From positions 7,753,167-7,817,166 of the forward strand of contig OZ038465.1 in assembly GCA_964036295.1 (NCBI GenBank): 64,000 nucleotides of DNA, read 5' to 3'. The stretch's first letter is position 1, and each line of letters begins with the position of its first letter. The position numbers and the translations under genes were made by a program. The notes under the pieces are model-generated. The model did not search any database. It was not told where the DNA came from and was given only the letters and a program-made list of their open reading frames with translations. The DNA comes from Plumapathes pennacea. Lineage: Eukaryota; Cnidaria; Anthozoa; Antipatharia; Myriopathidae. Shown piece after piece: positions 35,001-44,485 of the stretch.

Positions 35001-36905
35001 CCCCTCCTCCAGTGCACCTCTGCAATCCCCCTCAAAATTTGGGAGTAAAAGGGTGAAAGTCTCAATCTCCATTATATACTCACCCATCTCCATCCTGAAT
35101 ATTCACATTGTACTTCTTCCCTCCTTTCTCTAAAAAGAGAGTACATCAGAATCAAGTCACCACACAAGCCTGCAGTAAATGCATCTGTTGTTTCAAATCA
35201 CTTGATCAATAAAAAGTAATGAACCTGACCCACAAAATAAATTGATTGAATAATATAACATACAAATTACATACAATATATTGGCATGAAAATCATCACT
35301 TCTCACAGGGAAATTAATCACTTCTCCAGATTGTCAAACCTGCCACTCTCTCACCTCCATGCCCCATCTCCTGCAAGTTCACAACCGCATCAACCTCCAC
35401 ACCTCATCCATCATAAACGCATGTCAATCACCCGCCTCTATGCCTCATCTTACACAAGTTCACATCAATCTCCAAAGCTTATCTACCACAAGTTCACATC
35501 AACCTCCACACCTTATTTTTGAGGCTAGAAAAGTGATATTCTGGTCATCTAAAAGAGTTGACCAGTTGGCACAGAGTAATATACAAAAAAACTCCTTGAA
35601 TTTCAATACTGTAAACACTTCCTGTTTCCCATATTTTCTAATCTAGTTCCAACCAACACTAATATAATATTGATTGTGAATTAGTTATTCAGCTGGCAAA
35701 TTAGAAAATAATGGAAAACAAGGCTTTAAAATAAAATAATTTTAAAGAAAGTGTCTTTGCTTTCAATAAGATTAAACACAATGGCATATTTTGGTTTCAA
35801 AGTGCTCTAATTGTTCACCAAATAACACAAGTTCAAAACAGTTCCAAAATAAGAATGTTTTGTTAGCATATTGAGAAAGAAATTTGGCACTTCATATCCT
35901 GATATTAATGCATGCACCTGCAGGTTCACTTTCAATTTAGAATGAAAGCAAAAAGCATCAATAATTAATCCACGACTAGTACTTTCACCATATTTCACTG
36001 AGAAGAATCACAAACTCATGCAAACATTATATCAATGAGGCATTACAAATTCTTCACTATATCCCTGACATTTGCATACATGATTGCTCGTTTAGATGAT
36101 TCAAATAATTGAAAGAGTGACACCTTATAAAAACAAATGTAACTTATTGTTTGAAAAAATACGAAAGATTATTCTACCATATTAAAAATAAAATAATGTG
36201 CCGATGTGAGGCTTATAAACTTTAACGGCAAACGTGGTAACTTCATTTAATTCTATCCTGTTACATTAGTCGTGTCTATATCTCAGTGGGTCTCTCATAT
36301 TCCTGTAAAAGTCTGTGGTTAGAGAAATCCATGAAAAGCTAGAACGGTTTCCGTAAAAATCTTAATTTAATAGAAATTTAATTCCACGACAACAATAAGC
36401 TTCCTTCTTCCGTTTTAGCCAACATTGCTCGCAAATGAAGGACTTTAAATAAATCGCTTGCTGTACTGTACATATAGAGACCATACATGTTGGGCACCAA
36501 CCGATCAAACACAAATAAAACAGCCATTTTAAAAATATTCTGCGTCGATCCGTACATCAACACGCGATCTCTTTCACAACTTGCGAAATATTACGAACTG
36601 CATGGGAGGCATACTTCAGCCATATCGATACGTACGCGAACTCGGGAGGCAGAAAAACCGCAGTCGTGACTACTTTTAAAGCATTAACCTCAAGCATCAA
36701 AGTGTTTGTAGATGTTAACATAACATTTTCTGCCATTTGCAGTCTATAATTGGAATACCTTCAGCTACAAATTTGGATCCGCCATGTGGCTTTTTCTAAA
36801 AGAATACTTACTTCCTATAGCAGCTTTGATTTTCGCCAGCAATTTTCTCGCAGAGCTGAGGTCTTTGGCCTTTACAGCTTGGAGCAACTCTTGGTCTTTC
36901 GCCAT
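20058..36905 (-). CDS. Caskin-like scaffold protein (ankyrin repeats, SH3, two SAM), 1,393 aa
   Basis: Twenty-three exons on the - strand, listed 5' to 3': 36905-36812, 35129-35084, 34927-34830, 34622-34477, 34164-34069, 33125-33001, 32489-32381, 31857-31749, 31329-31229, 30883-30830, 30592-30532, 30289-30221, 30003-28906, 28638-28552, 27104-27075, 26628-26579, 25414-25298, 24793-24692, 24364-23209, 22125-21943, 21335-21261, 20848-20749, 20133-20058. All are GT-AG, phases agree throughout, and the sum is 4,182 bases. Start is ATG 36905 ([16 protein letters not shown], as in Caskins). Residues about 32-274 are ankyrin repeats, 275-346 an SH3 domain ([20 protein letters not shown]), 370-735 a tyrosine-motif linker, 792-864 and 865-930 tandem SAM domains ([17 protein letters not shown]), then a Ser/Pro-rich tail ending in a short acidic helix-like end. 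Caskins are cytoplasmic scaffolds at synapses and receptor complexes; vertebrate Caskin1 binds CASK. The length fits (human about 1,200-1,430). Confidence 0.93.
22318..22545. promoter_or_regulatory. Cluster of CRE palindromes in a Caskin-like intron
   Basis: The full CRE/ATF palindrome TGACGTCA occurs at 22364-22371, 22384-22391 and 22537-22544, in the intron between the exons 24364-23209 and 22125-21943. Three related segments with GCTGTTAACCGATGTTA-type sequence (around 22326, 22404 and 22482) show that part of this is a degenerate direct repeat. A regulatory role is inference. Confidence 0.35.
22770..22806. repeat. TATG microsatellite
   Basis: A run of the unit GTAT/TATG in a Caskin-like intron, followed by GATAG-type repeats to about 22830. 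Confidence 0.85.
24425..24665. repeat. CACAT-type degenerate minisatellite in Caskin-like intron
   Basis: Repeated variants of CATCACA, CACGTCA and CACATCA fill this part of the intron between the two SAM-encoding exons 24793-24692 and 24364-23209. No coding or splice feature was seen within it. Confidence 0.7.
28259..28400. repeat. Tandem repeat, unit about 18 bases (TGTCCGTCTTATACTGG)
   Basis: About eight successive variants of TGTCCGTCTTATACTGG, differing in CTTATAC, CTCATAC and CATATAC, lie in a Caskin-like intron. A separate (CAAA)n run lies at 28651-28684, just upstream of the exon end at 28638 in gene orientation. Confidence 0.85.
32574..32616. repeat. G-rich run in Caskin-like intron
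   Basis: Runs of five to seven G separated by single A (GGGGGAGGGGGGAGGGGGG type) on the + strand, so C-rich in the Caskin transcript. Opposite-strand C runs at 25203-25232 and 34340-34370 would be G-rich in the transcript. G-quadruplex potential is inference. Confidence 0.6.
32667..32805. repeat. Tandem repeat, unit 33 bases, about four copies
   Basis: The unit starts CTTTTTGGTCTGGCACAGGG and continues TATAGATTTTGTC. The first three copies are almost identical and the last is degenerate. It lies in the Caskin-like intron between exons 33125-33001 and 32489-32381. Confidence 0.88.
33378..33995. mobile_element. 618-base MITE with terminal inverted repeats and TAA duplication
   Basis: The left end AGGCCCGATCAAACGGTGA and the right end are inverted copies (right: TCACTGTTTGATCGGGCCT). 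TAA flanks both ends (33375-33377 and 33996-33998), as in PIF/Harbinger elements. The subterminal regions carry many ATGATAGT/ACTATCAT motifs on both sides. It has no open reading frame of note and sits in a Caskin-like intron. Confidence 0.8.
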
Positions 36906-39002
36906 CGCTCAAAGCGAGGCGTTCCGCGACTCTCTATAATGTCCAATTGCTTTATCGATCAATAATGTATAAACTATAAGCGAGACTCCCACATTTCATC
37001 AGGCATTGGGCATAGTTCCGTAAAATGTTAACTGGCAATCGCATCCAACCTCTCCATTCAATTCATCCCTCTTTACAAGCGTATCTATCATGACATTGAT
37101 CAAATGTCCATCTTTGGACACATACCACCACGGAGGTAAATACAGCCCCTCGAGCCAATCGATTTGCATACGACATGACCTCGACCCACGTTCGGAGCAT
37201 GACGTACGCTACCGGAAATGTGGCGATTAGCCTACGAGGCCTTTTGCTGGAATATGAGGTAAAAAGATGATCCAAATAGCTCAGGATATGTCAGGTTAAT
37301 GAAGTTAAACCTGTGGATAATGCAACAAAATCCTTCTGTCTAGTTTATTTATAGTGCCTTGGCTTCATCGGCGGTAGCAGTATCTCCGGCTTCTTGCTGA
37401 CGCTTGTCACACACCCTGGGAAGGGTTCGGAAGTGACGTGCCCAAGTGTCGCAAGTGAAAGTGCGCTGGGAATCGATCCATTACTGACGGAACTTTGATT
37501 AATCATATTTCTTGAATCTGCACCCAACGCACTTCTCTTTTTTGGTGTCAGTGTTGAGGTATCAGATCAGAATTATTAGTCCACATTAGACTTGCGGTAT
37601 TGAATGCATGATGGTAATCAGGGCATATAAACTACATATACATTCGTTTTTCTAATCGGTGGAACTTCAAAACACTCCAAATTGTCATTTTCAAGCTTTC
37701 AATGGTTCTGATTGTGAGTGATTTTACTATTAAACCGAGACTTCTCGCACGCGTCGTCGTCATGTTTCTTTGTTCTTGCCCTGATTACCATTCATGTATT
37801 TCAATACCGTGAAGCAGGCGGCAACGTCAAGGCTGAAAGCCGACTCCACTGATTGCGCACAAAATCTAAAAATAGTCACAGGTTCTTGAGCTCCCAAAAT
37901 GTTTTAACAACTTAAAAGTGTTGTCTAACAAAAGGGCAATTGTGTTTGAAACGTCGGAAGAATTAATTGGGCAAAGTTTTTGTAACTGGGGAGTGCGCTC
38001 TAATAATCTCAAGATCCTACTTGTCAAGAATTTTCCCTGGAAAAAGAGTTTGCGTGGTGTATATCAGCAATGAAAAATCGTGGCTTCAGCTGACCAGCAC
38101 ATTGTGCAGTATTCTGATTATATCAGCATGGCACTTGAAAGTACAACCGCCGTGCAGCGCCATGTCAAAGAACTAGGCCTAGATGAAAACCAACTTGATG
38201 ATCACATTAGAGCCAGCCCAGGGTGTTCCTTTATTAATATATTCCTTGCTGTCAACCTTTCTGACCCCGAAAGAGCCGAATCAATGGAGTTCTATCAATG
38301 CGGTACCACTGTAGACTCCCATTGTAAATGCTGATAAATATTGGTCAACGGGACTTGCCATTGGAGAGGGTGAGCCAATAATAAGCGTGGAAGCAAAGAA
38401 TAAAACTTGGAAATAACACTTGAAAAACGCAAGTATAATACAACTTTAGGGCTGCAGGAATAGACGGAATAATACTGCCTTGTGTGCGTAAATATTTTTT
38501 GAACAGATATTGCTTGTCAATCAGTAAAATGCTTGGGATTATACTGAATTTTCACTCAAACACCAGTTTTCGGTGCCAATGCTTGACAAATTTCATGGAG
38601 GTGACAATTATAGCAGTACATGACCGGGCCACATGGACTTCAAGTGCTGCGTACGATTATCTGGGTGAACTGTCCTTATTGGTCAGTTGAGTCTGTAATG
38701 CCCAGGCTACGCGACGAGGAATTAATTTCAAACAGTTCGTGAATCTTTTTTCTTGTGATGTATCAGTTTCGATATCTACCGTGGTCTGATTTGAAAAAAA
38801 AAAAAATCGATAGTTTCTATAAATACCTCCACTGGGGTAAGTTTATAGTAAGGAGTGTTCTTTGTGCCGGCATGAACAAGGTGAATAAAAAAAAGTATAA
38901 AACCTTTGTGCATTTATAATTAAGAAATATAAGACGATCTCGACGTGGTACGTGTAATTATCTTGTTTATCTAATAAAATCACGTCAACACGAAAAAGAT
39001 CT

Positions 39003-39100
39003 GGGGCCGGATTCACAAAACTTGCGTACGAACGAATATGTTCGTAAGTATGACTTACGCATCGTAAGTCATAAAAATTTTAAAATTTTACTAAAATTTT
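39003..39100. repeat. Half copy of the adjacent foldback element
   Basis: The sequence GGGGCCGGATTCACAAAACTT and the following TTCGTAAGTATGACTTACGCATCG match one arm of the complete foldback at 39109-39300. The second arm is missing and replaced by AT-rich sequence. Confidence 0.7.
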
Positions 39101-39108
39101 GCTTAGTG

Positions 39109-39300
39109 ACCAGGGGCCGTATTCACCAAACTTGCTTACGAACAAAAATGTTCGTAAGTATAACTTACGCATCGTAAGTACGACTTACGCACACTATATT
39201 GCGCAAAATAGTATGCATGCGTAAGTCGTACTTACGATGCGTAAGTCATACTTACGAACATTTTTGCTCGTACGCAAGTTTGGTGAATCCGACCCCTGGT
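39109..39300. mobile_element. Near-perfect foldback element, 192 bases
   Basis: The left arm starts ACCAGGGGCCGTATTCACC and the right end is GGTGAATCCGACCCCTGGT. The arms pair over roughly 85 bases with few mismatches, leaving a short centre near 39203. The arms carry repeated CGTAAGT/ACTTACG motifs. No clear target duplication was seen. It would form a long hairpin if transcribed. Confidence 0.8.
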
Positions 39301-40142
39301 CATTACCGGTTATGGATCTTGGTGAAAAGGCTATAATTAATTAGTCCTGACATCTTAGCCTTCCAAGAAGATCAAATGCACAAATGCAGTGTAAACGGAA
39401 CTGGAATTTGGTATTATGACGGTACATGTATATAACAATCACGGACAGTTGTGCCAGAACCTGACAGTGGGCTGCCCCCTCCCCCCATTACGGGCTGCAT
39501 ATTAAGCTAAACGCATCGACACAGCCATACAGTCACTACAACTAATGATCGTTCGAGTTTTTTAAAGGGCACTTAAGTGCTTCAACATCATTAATCGTTG
39601 AACGCGCAGGTGCATTCTGAAGACAAGACAATAACTAAGTCTATTATAATTTGGTGAACGACATCATTTGTTCTCCTTTTTATGTATTTTTATGTATTTT
39701 TATGTATTTTTATGTATTCGGTTAGTTAGTTAATTAGTTAGCCGCTGGTTGACGAATCCTTTTTGGGAGAGAAATCAGTGACGGACCCTTTCTAATGTCG
39801 TGAGCCATAAAAGGGAGGGGGAGGGGGGTGACTCCCACAAAAAAAAAGACGGGAATGCTCGTCGGGAATTTTCGTTTTGACCCCTAAAAGGTACCAATAA
39901 AAGCATACAAAGAATTTAAAGTTTCAGTGTCTTTAATTGCTATACATACCTATTGGTGATTTGCACGATCGGGCATCGGAAAATTATCTTCTAAATCATT
40001 GATCTCAAACATAGTTTGATGTCTCAGATTGATAGATATGTTGAAAATACATCACTAGGCAAAATTATAGAGAAATTGCACATTGCGGTGTGAGTTTATC
40101 GAGACCTGATTTCCGACGAAATTTAATAGGGCTTTATGGAGC

Positions 40143-40181
40143 CGCCATGTTGGTGTACAGCTTCTGTACACCAGCATGGCG
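40143..40181. repeat. Short hairpin, 18-base arms
   Basis: CGCCATGTTGGTGTACAG at 40143-40160 and CTGTACACCAGCATGGCG at 40164-40181 pair at 17 of 18 positions with a three-base loop. Probably the tip or edge of a dispersed repeat; it is not followed by a T run that would suggest a terminator. Confidence 0.7.
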
Positions 40182-41752
40182 ACCTTTTTCTTACGGCACG
40201 AACTAAAGCTGATTTGATTCTTAATTTGATTCTGTATTGCTTGGAATCATTTCCCATCCATTCTTTAAATGATTCTAGAATTAAAACATTCAAATTCACA
40301 CACAAACACAAGGATTTCCGCGGCAGAAAGCGTGACACACGGCCTTGTTGTCACGAATTTGAAACATCAATAATTCTTGATAGAAACTTCGTCTCTTCCC
40401 AGAACTTTGCTTGGAGGCTTAACTTATGGTATTCTAGAAAATACCAACGTATTGGTTTTGTAGAATGCATAACTTCCGAGATAATTTTTGATGACGTCAC
40501 ATGCAAACCACTAATACAATAAAAGTTCGTTTGACTGACACCCGACATAAAAATGTCAGCATTTGATGTTGAGCACCCTAAGCGGTACCAAAACGAGTGA
40601 TTTTGACTCCTACAAGAGCCGACGACGAGCATCCCCGTCTTTTTTTATATGGGAGTTCCGCCGCCCCCAGGGGGGAGCCATACTGAATTCGGGTTTCACA
40701 AGGCAGAAATATTCGTCTGGTTCAGTTTCTCAAATAACGTAGGCATTCGCTTCAGTTCGTTTTTGCCTTCTTTGAGTCGACTTTCCTTGGACGAAATACC
40801 TATAACTCCTCCCTCTAAAAATGATACTGTAACTCTTGATCGGGGCTCAAATTTCTGATCATTAACTTTGCGACAAGTGAACAGTTTCGTATCAGTTGAG
40901 TCTACCTTTCGTTCAATGTGACAGAAAAGTGAAATATAGCAAGTTGAATTTTCCTCCGAAAGGAGAAATATATGTAGGTAAGGAGATAGATAGACAGATG
41001 TGAAGAAAGAAAAGAAACAAAAAGCGCGTAGAATCGGTTCCAAGCCGAAAATATCTTTCTTGCTTCATTATTAAAATCCTGTCTGAAGAAAGTTCGATGA
41101 CCTTTCGAACACATAAAGCCTGTTTGTCAACGACACTCAATAAGACAGACAGACTGACAATAAAAGAAATCTGTGTTTTGATAAGTTATTTGTTTTTGAC
41201 ACATAAATGAAGCACTCGGCTTTTTTAACTAATTCATAACAGATTTGGCAAAGACTCATTTCCCTTTCGAGTGCCCTTCGGTTTCACAAGTTAGAAGCGC
41301 GAAGATCCAGCGGGCACGCTTCGTTGGCGGTAATCATCGGTTATGATCAGATGATGGGCGAGAACGTCACACGATGGATTATTCAGAAGTAAAAAAACAA
41401 TACTTTTACGGTCTCCTGGGTGTTAATGCGCATGTAAAATAAACGGTTTACCGACTCTGATCGAAAACAGAGGCAAACGAAGGCAAGGGTAGATGGTGCT
41501 GAAATACGCCTAGAAACAGCACCTATAGAATTAGGATCCGATTTTAGAGGTTTGTATGTTTGATCTCACACTTGATTTCTGGCCCTGCCACAATAGGGAG
41601 TATCCGATTTGTTGACAGCGATCTGCAGACGGAGCATTAGCAGACCGAGTTAGCGGTTTCAAATCACAGGTCCAGCCGAGTGGTGTGGGCCGAGTGGTAT
41701 GGACACGAGTAGCGCTAAATAGTGAGCCACAGTCAAGCGTCACTAAATTGGC

Positions 41753-43177
41753 ATGTCTTCATTCATGGACAGGTCGAGTAAACAGTGGCACTTAAGAAAG
41801 ACTGACGAGCCATGCGACTATAGCAGCGTCTCAAGCGACTTAGAGATGAACGACATCAGAACCGAAGCGGCGAGCGATGTCCCGGTCACTCAGAAAGTTG
41901 TCATACAAGCGCCGTCGGAGAGAGTACGCAACGGCTTGGGGAGGAAGAACAGGCTGAGGAACCCGAAGCGGCACAGGATGAAGCGTGTTCTCTCGACCAA
42001 ACATATGCCCAAGAAACCTCGGCTGGTTGGTAAACACGGTCGTTTGAAGATAGCCGCCGCTCACGTGCCCCAGAAACATGGCATGTACTTCTCAGATCTC
42101 TTCACGACCATGATCGACTCCAAATGGCGCTGGATAACTTTGTTGTATTGTATGATGTATTGTGGCAGTTGGTTGATCTTTGGCGTATTGTGGTACTTGA
42201 TCACGTACTACAGGGGTGATAATTACTGTGTGGACAATGTTTACACCGAATCGTTCGCGAGCGCGTTTCTATTTTCACTGGAAACACAAACTACAATTGG
42301 ATATGGAGGTAGGCAAATAACTCCAAACTGCCCCGAGGCTGTCATCTTGCTTAATATCCAGTCGCTTGTTGGGTTTCTTATCGGTGCTCTGGAGCTGGGT
42401 CTCATTTTTGCCAAGTTATCTCGACCTCGGAACAGAGCCGAAACAATTCTATTTTCGCGTAATGCGGTCGTAGCACTGCGAGACGGCAAAATGTGTCTAA
42501 TGTTTCGCGTTGGCGATGTCCGCAAGAGCCAAATCCTCGAGCCTAATGTGAGAGTGCAAATATTTCGGAAACGCACTACCCGAGAAGGCATCGAGTTGCC
42601 GTTTTATCAACAGGATTTGGCCATTGGCATCGACTGGACGAACCAAGAGAAAGAGGAAAAGCAATGCTACAACTTGTTTATTATTCTGCCGCTCACGATA
42701 GTGCACGTCATAGATGAAGACAGCCCCCTCTTCGACATCCATCCCCGGAAGCTAGCGGACTGCGATTTTGAGATGGTCGCAATTCTAGAAGGCACAGTAG
42801 AAGCAACCGGAATGCAAACTCAAGCCAAAACGTCTTACCTCGGAGACGAGATTTTATGGGGTCACGAGTTTGTGAACACAATCAGTGAAGATCAGTGGAA
42901 GGGAGGTAGGTACCGAGTGGATTTTTCCGTGTTCGACGACACTGTACAAGTAAACACTCCACGTATGTCTGCGAAGGAGTACTACGAGGGAAAGGGACAT
43001 CGTTTGGCTCATGCGTTTTCCGTTGAATCAGAACCTGAAGACTTTGAGCAGAATTTTGATGGCGGTAACGTAACTGAAGATTCGGAAGAAGGAGGGGACG
43101 AATTAAGCAGAGAAGATTGCACCATAGACATATATCCAACGGATGATGACGAATCACCGGTTTGTTATGATGTTTGA
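41753..43177 (+). CDS. Inward-rectifier K+ channel (Kir), single exon, 474 aa
   Basis: A tetrameric plasma-membrane K+ channel subunit with two membrane segments. A basic N-terminal region precedes the slide helix and M1 (WITLLYCMMYCGSWLIFGVL, about 127-146). The pore loop carries the filter TIGYGGR (181-187), where most vertebrate Kir proteins have GYGFR. Flanking cysteines C159 and C193 match the conserved extracellular pair. M2 (about 196-220) ends in KLSRPRNR, the PIP2-binding linker region, followed by a full Kir cytoplasmic domain (VVALRDGKMCLMFRVGDVRKSQ; EDSPLFDI; GDEILWGHEF) and an acidic tail. At the Kir2.1 D172 position (rectification controller in M2) it has G211, so weak rectification is predicted from known Kir structure-function. 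The ATG at 41753 is followed by a second in-frame ATG at residue 5. The gene has no intron, unlike the two paralogues downstream. Confidence 0.93.
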   Translation: MSSFMDRSSKQWHLRKTDEPCDYSSVSSDLEMNDIRTEAASDVPVTQKVVIQAPSERVRNGLGRKNRLRNPKRHRMKRVLSTKHMPKKPRLVGKHGRLKIAAAHVPQKHGMYFSDLFTTMIDSKWRWITLLYCMMYCGSWLIFGVLWYLITYYRGDNYCVDNVYTESFASAFLFSLETQTTIGYGGRQITPNCPEAVILLNIQSLVGFLIGALELGLIFAKLSRPRNRAETILFSRNAVVALRDGKMCLMFRVGDVRKSQILEPNVRVQIFRKRTTREGIELPFYQQDLAIGIDWTNQEKEEKQCYNLFIILPLTIVHVIDEDSPLFDIHPRKLADCDFEMVAILEGTVEATGMQTQAKTSYLGDEILWGHEFVNTISEDQWKGGRYRVDFSVFDDTVQVNTPRMSAKEYYEGKGHRLAHAFSVESEPEDFEQNFDGGNVTEDSEEGGDELSREDCTIDIYPTDDDESPVCYDV

Positions 43178-44485
43178 GTGAAAGATGTGCAAGACATGTA
43201 CTATACAAAGAACTTGTTTGTCAAAGGATAAGACAGTTTTAAATCGATAAAGAGCTCTTTTTACATGATTCCAAAATCTCAACATCTTTCTCAAAGCCAG
43301 TTATCGAACGGTAATTATAACGACCAGACACCGGTGAATTAAATCATTGGGTTCCCAGCAACACTTCTTATCCGACTCATTTAGAAGCCATTCTAATTTA
43401 AATTACGCTTTAACACTTCAATGGAATCAATGATCGTCAGCTAATCGTTGCTCGAATTGTTTATTCAGTCGATTACCATCTATATTCAACCACGGTATGC
43501 AAACGCCGCTCTTGTGAAGCTTTGATGCGCTGTCGGCGACCACAAATTATTTCGGGTCAGCGACAGCTCAACTAAATCGTGAAACTGTTTGGCTATCCTC
43601 AAGGCTTGGATAAATGAAACAAATATTTTTGGATCGTTTGATCTAAATATCAGTGACCTTTTTGATGATATAGTTTATTTATTTTAATACCGTATACCAA
43701 AGGTTGTGTGACATGAAAGAGATAAGAAGGAAGCTATTTCACATTTCACAGATAGCCATGCAAAGCTCCCAGCGCGTGTCATGTGATATCTAATACCCAC
43801 TGCGGCGTTGCGAAAAATCACGGCGGTTGGATATTATAAGAGTGTATGGGATAATTCGGTCGGTCGCGAAACTCGAACTTTACTGGAATATTAAAGCTGA
43901 AACCTTCATACCCTGTTTCTGTGTGTATTTTCTTGCCGCTGTAGCGATTTCAGAGCCACCCGCTTGCTTGATCACCCCTCATTCGGTTCCCAACCGGTGA
44001 GGGTACCGCGAGGAGTACCCATCCCCTTGGACGACATGCAAAGAACAAGATTCGTAAATAGCATTGGAAGACATGGTTATATTTACAGGGCCGTAAAAAT
44101 TGATACTAGGCCGGAGGTCTGGTGACGAACCGTTAGTGAGATCCGCATTAACTTGGAGGACTGGGACGAAAACAAGGTGTGACAACTAAACAAGTCATAA
44201 AATCAAAATCAAAAATCAAAGGGAAAAGTTGCTCTTTGGCTGCACGATTTGCATGATATGACGGAGCAGAACTGATGTTCTCCTACAGAAAGGAACTGGG
44301 CCTCGATCACTAAACACTTACGCGAATTTGAGTTCGGCCACGCCATTAACCTGCAACGCGACGTGATCACATCGGTAGGATGTTCGCAGTTTGCGCATGT
44401 CTCCCTGCAATTTGGGCCCTCTGTTTTATTTAACTTCCTTTTCTTTTTTCTCTTTGAAGTTTTTATAGGAACGAGTCAGAGTAAC
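43178..44485. other. Intergenic stretch between Kir gene and OLD-type gene
   Basis: 3' flank of the Kir gene and 5' flank of the OLD-type gene. A T-rich tract ending TTTGAAG at about 44432-44460, shortly before the ATG at 44486, could be the acceptor of a non-coding 5' exon. Nothing else was recognised. Confidence 0.45.

Larger units (their letters stand above)
36906..41752. other. Gene-poor stretch between Caskin-like and first Kir gene
   Basis: Left part: promoter region of the Caskin-like gene on the - strand. The rest holds a segment shared with the region near 18744, foldback repeats (39109-39300 and 40143-40181), a four-copy TTTTATGTAT repeat (39679-39718) and no supportable exon. Open frames at 38080-38334 and 40136-40522 have no recognisable domain. 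Confidence 0.55.

Noticed and set aside
40136-40522. 128-codon + strand frame
   Set aside because: Starts in a hairpin repeat and has no family signature.
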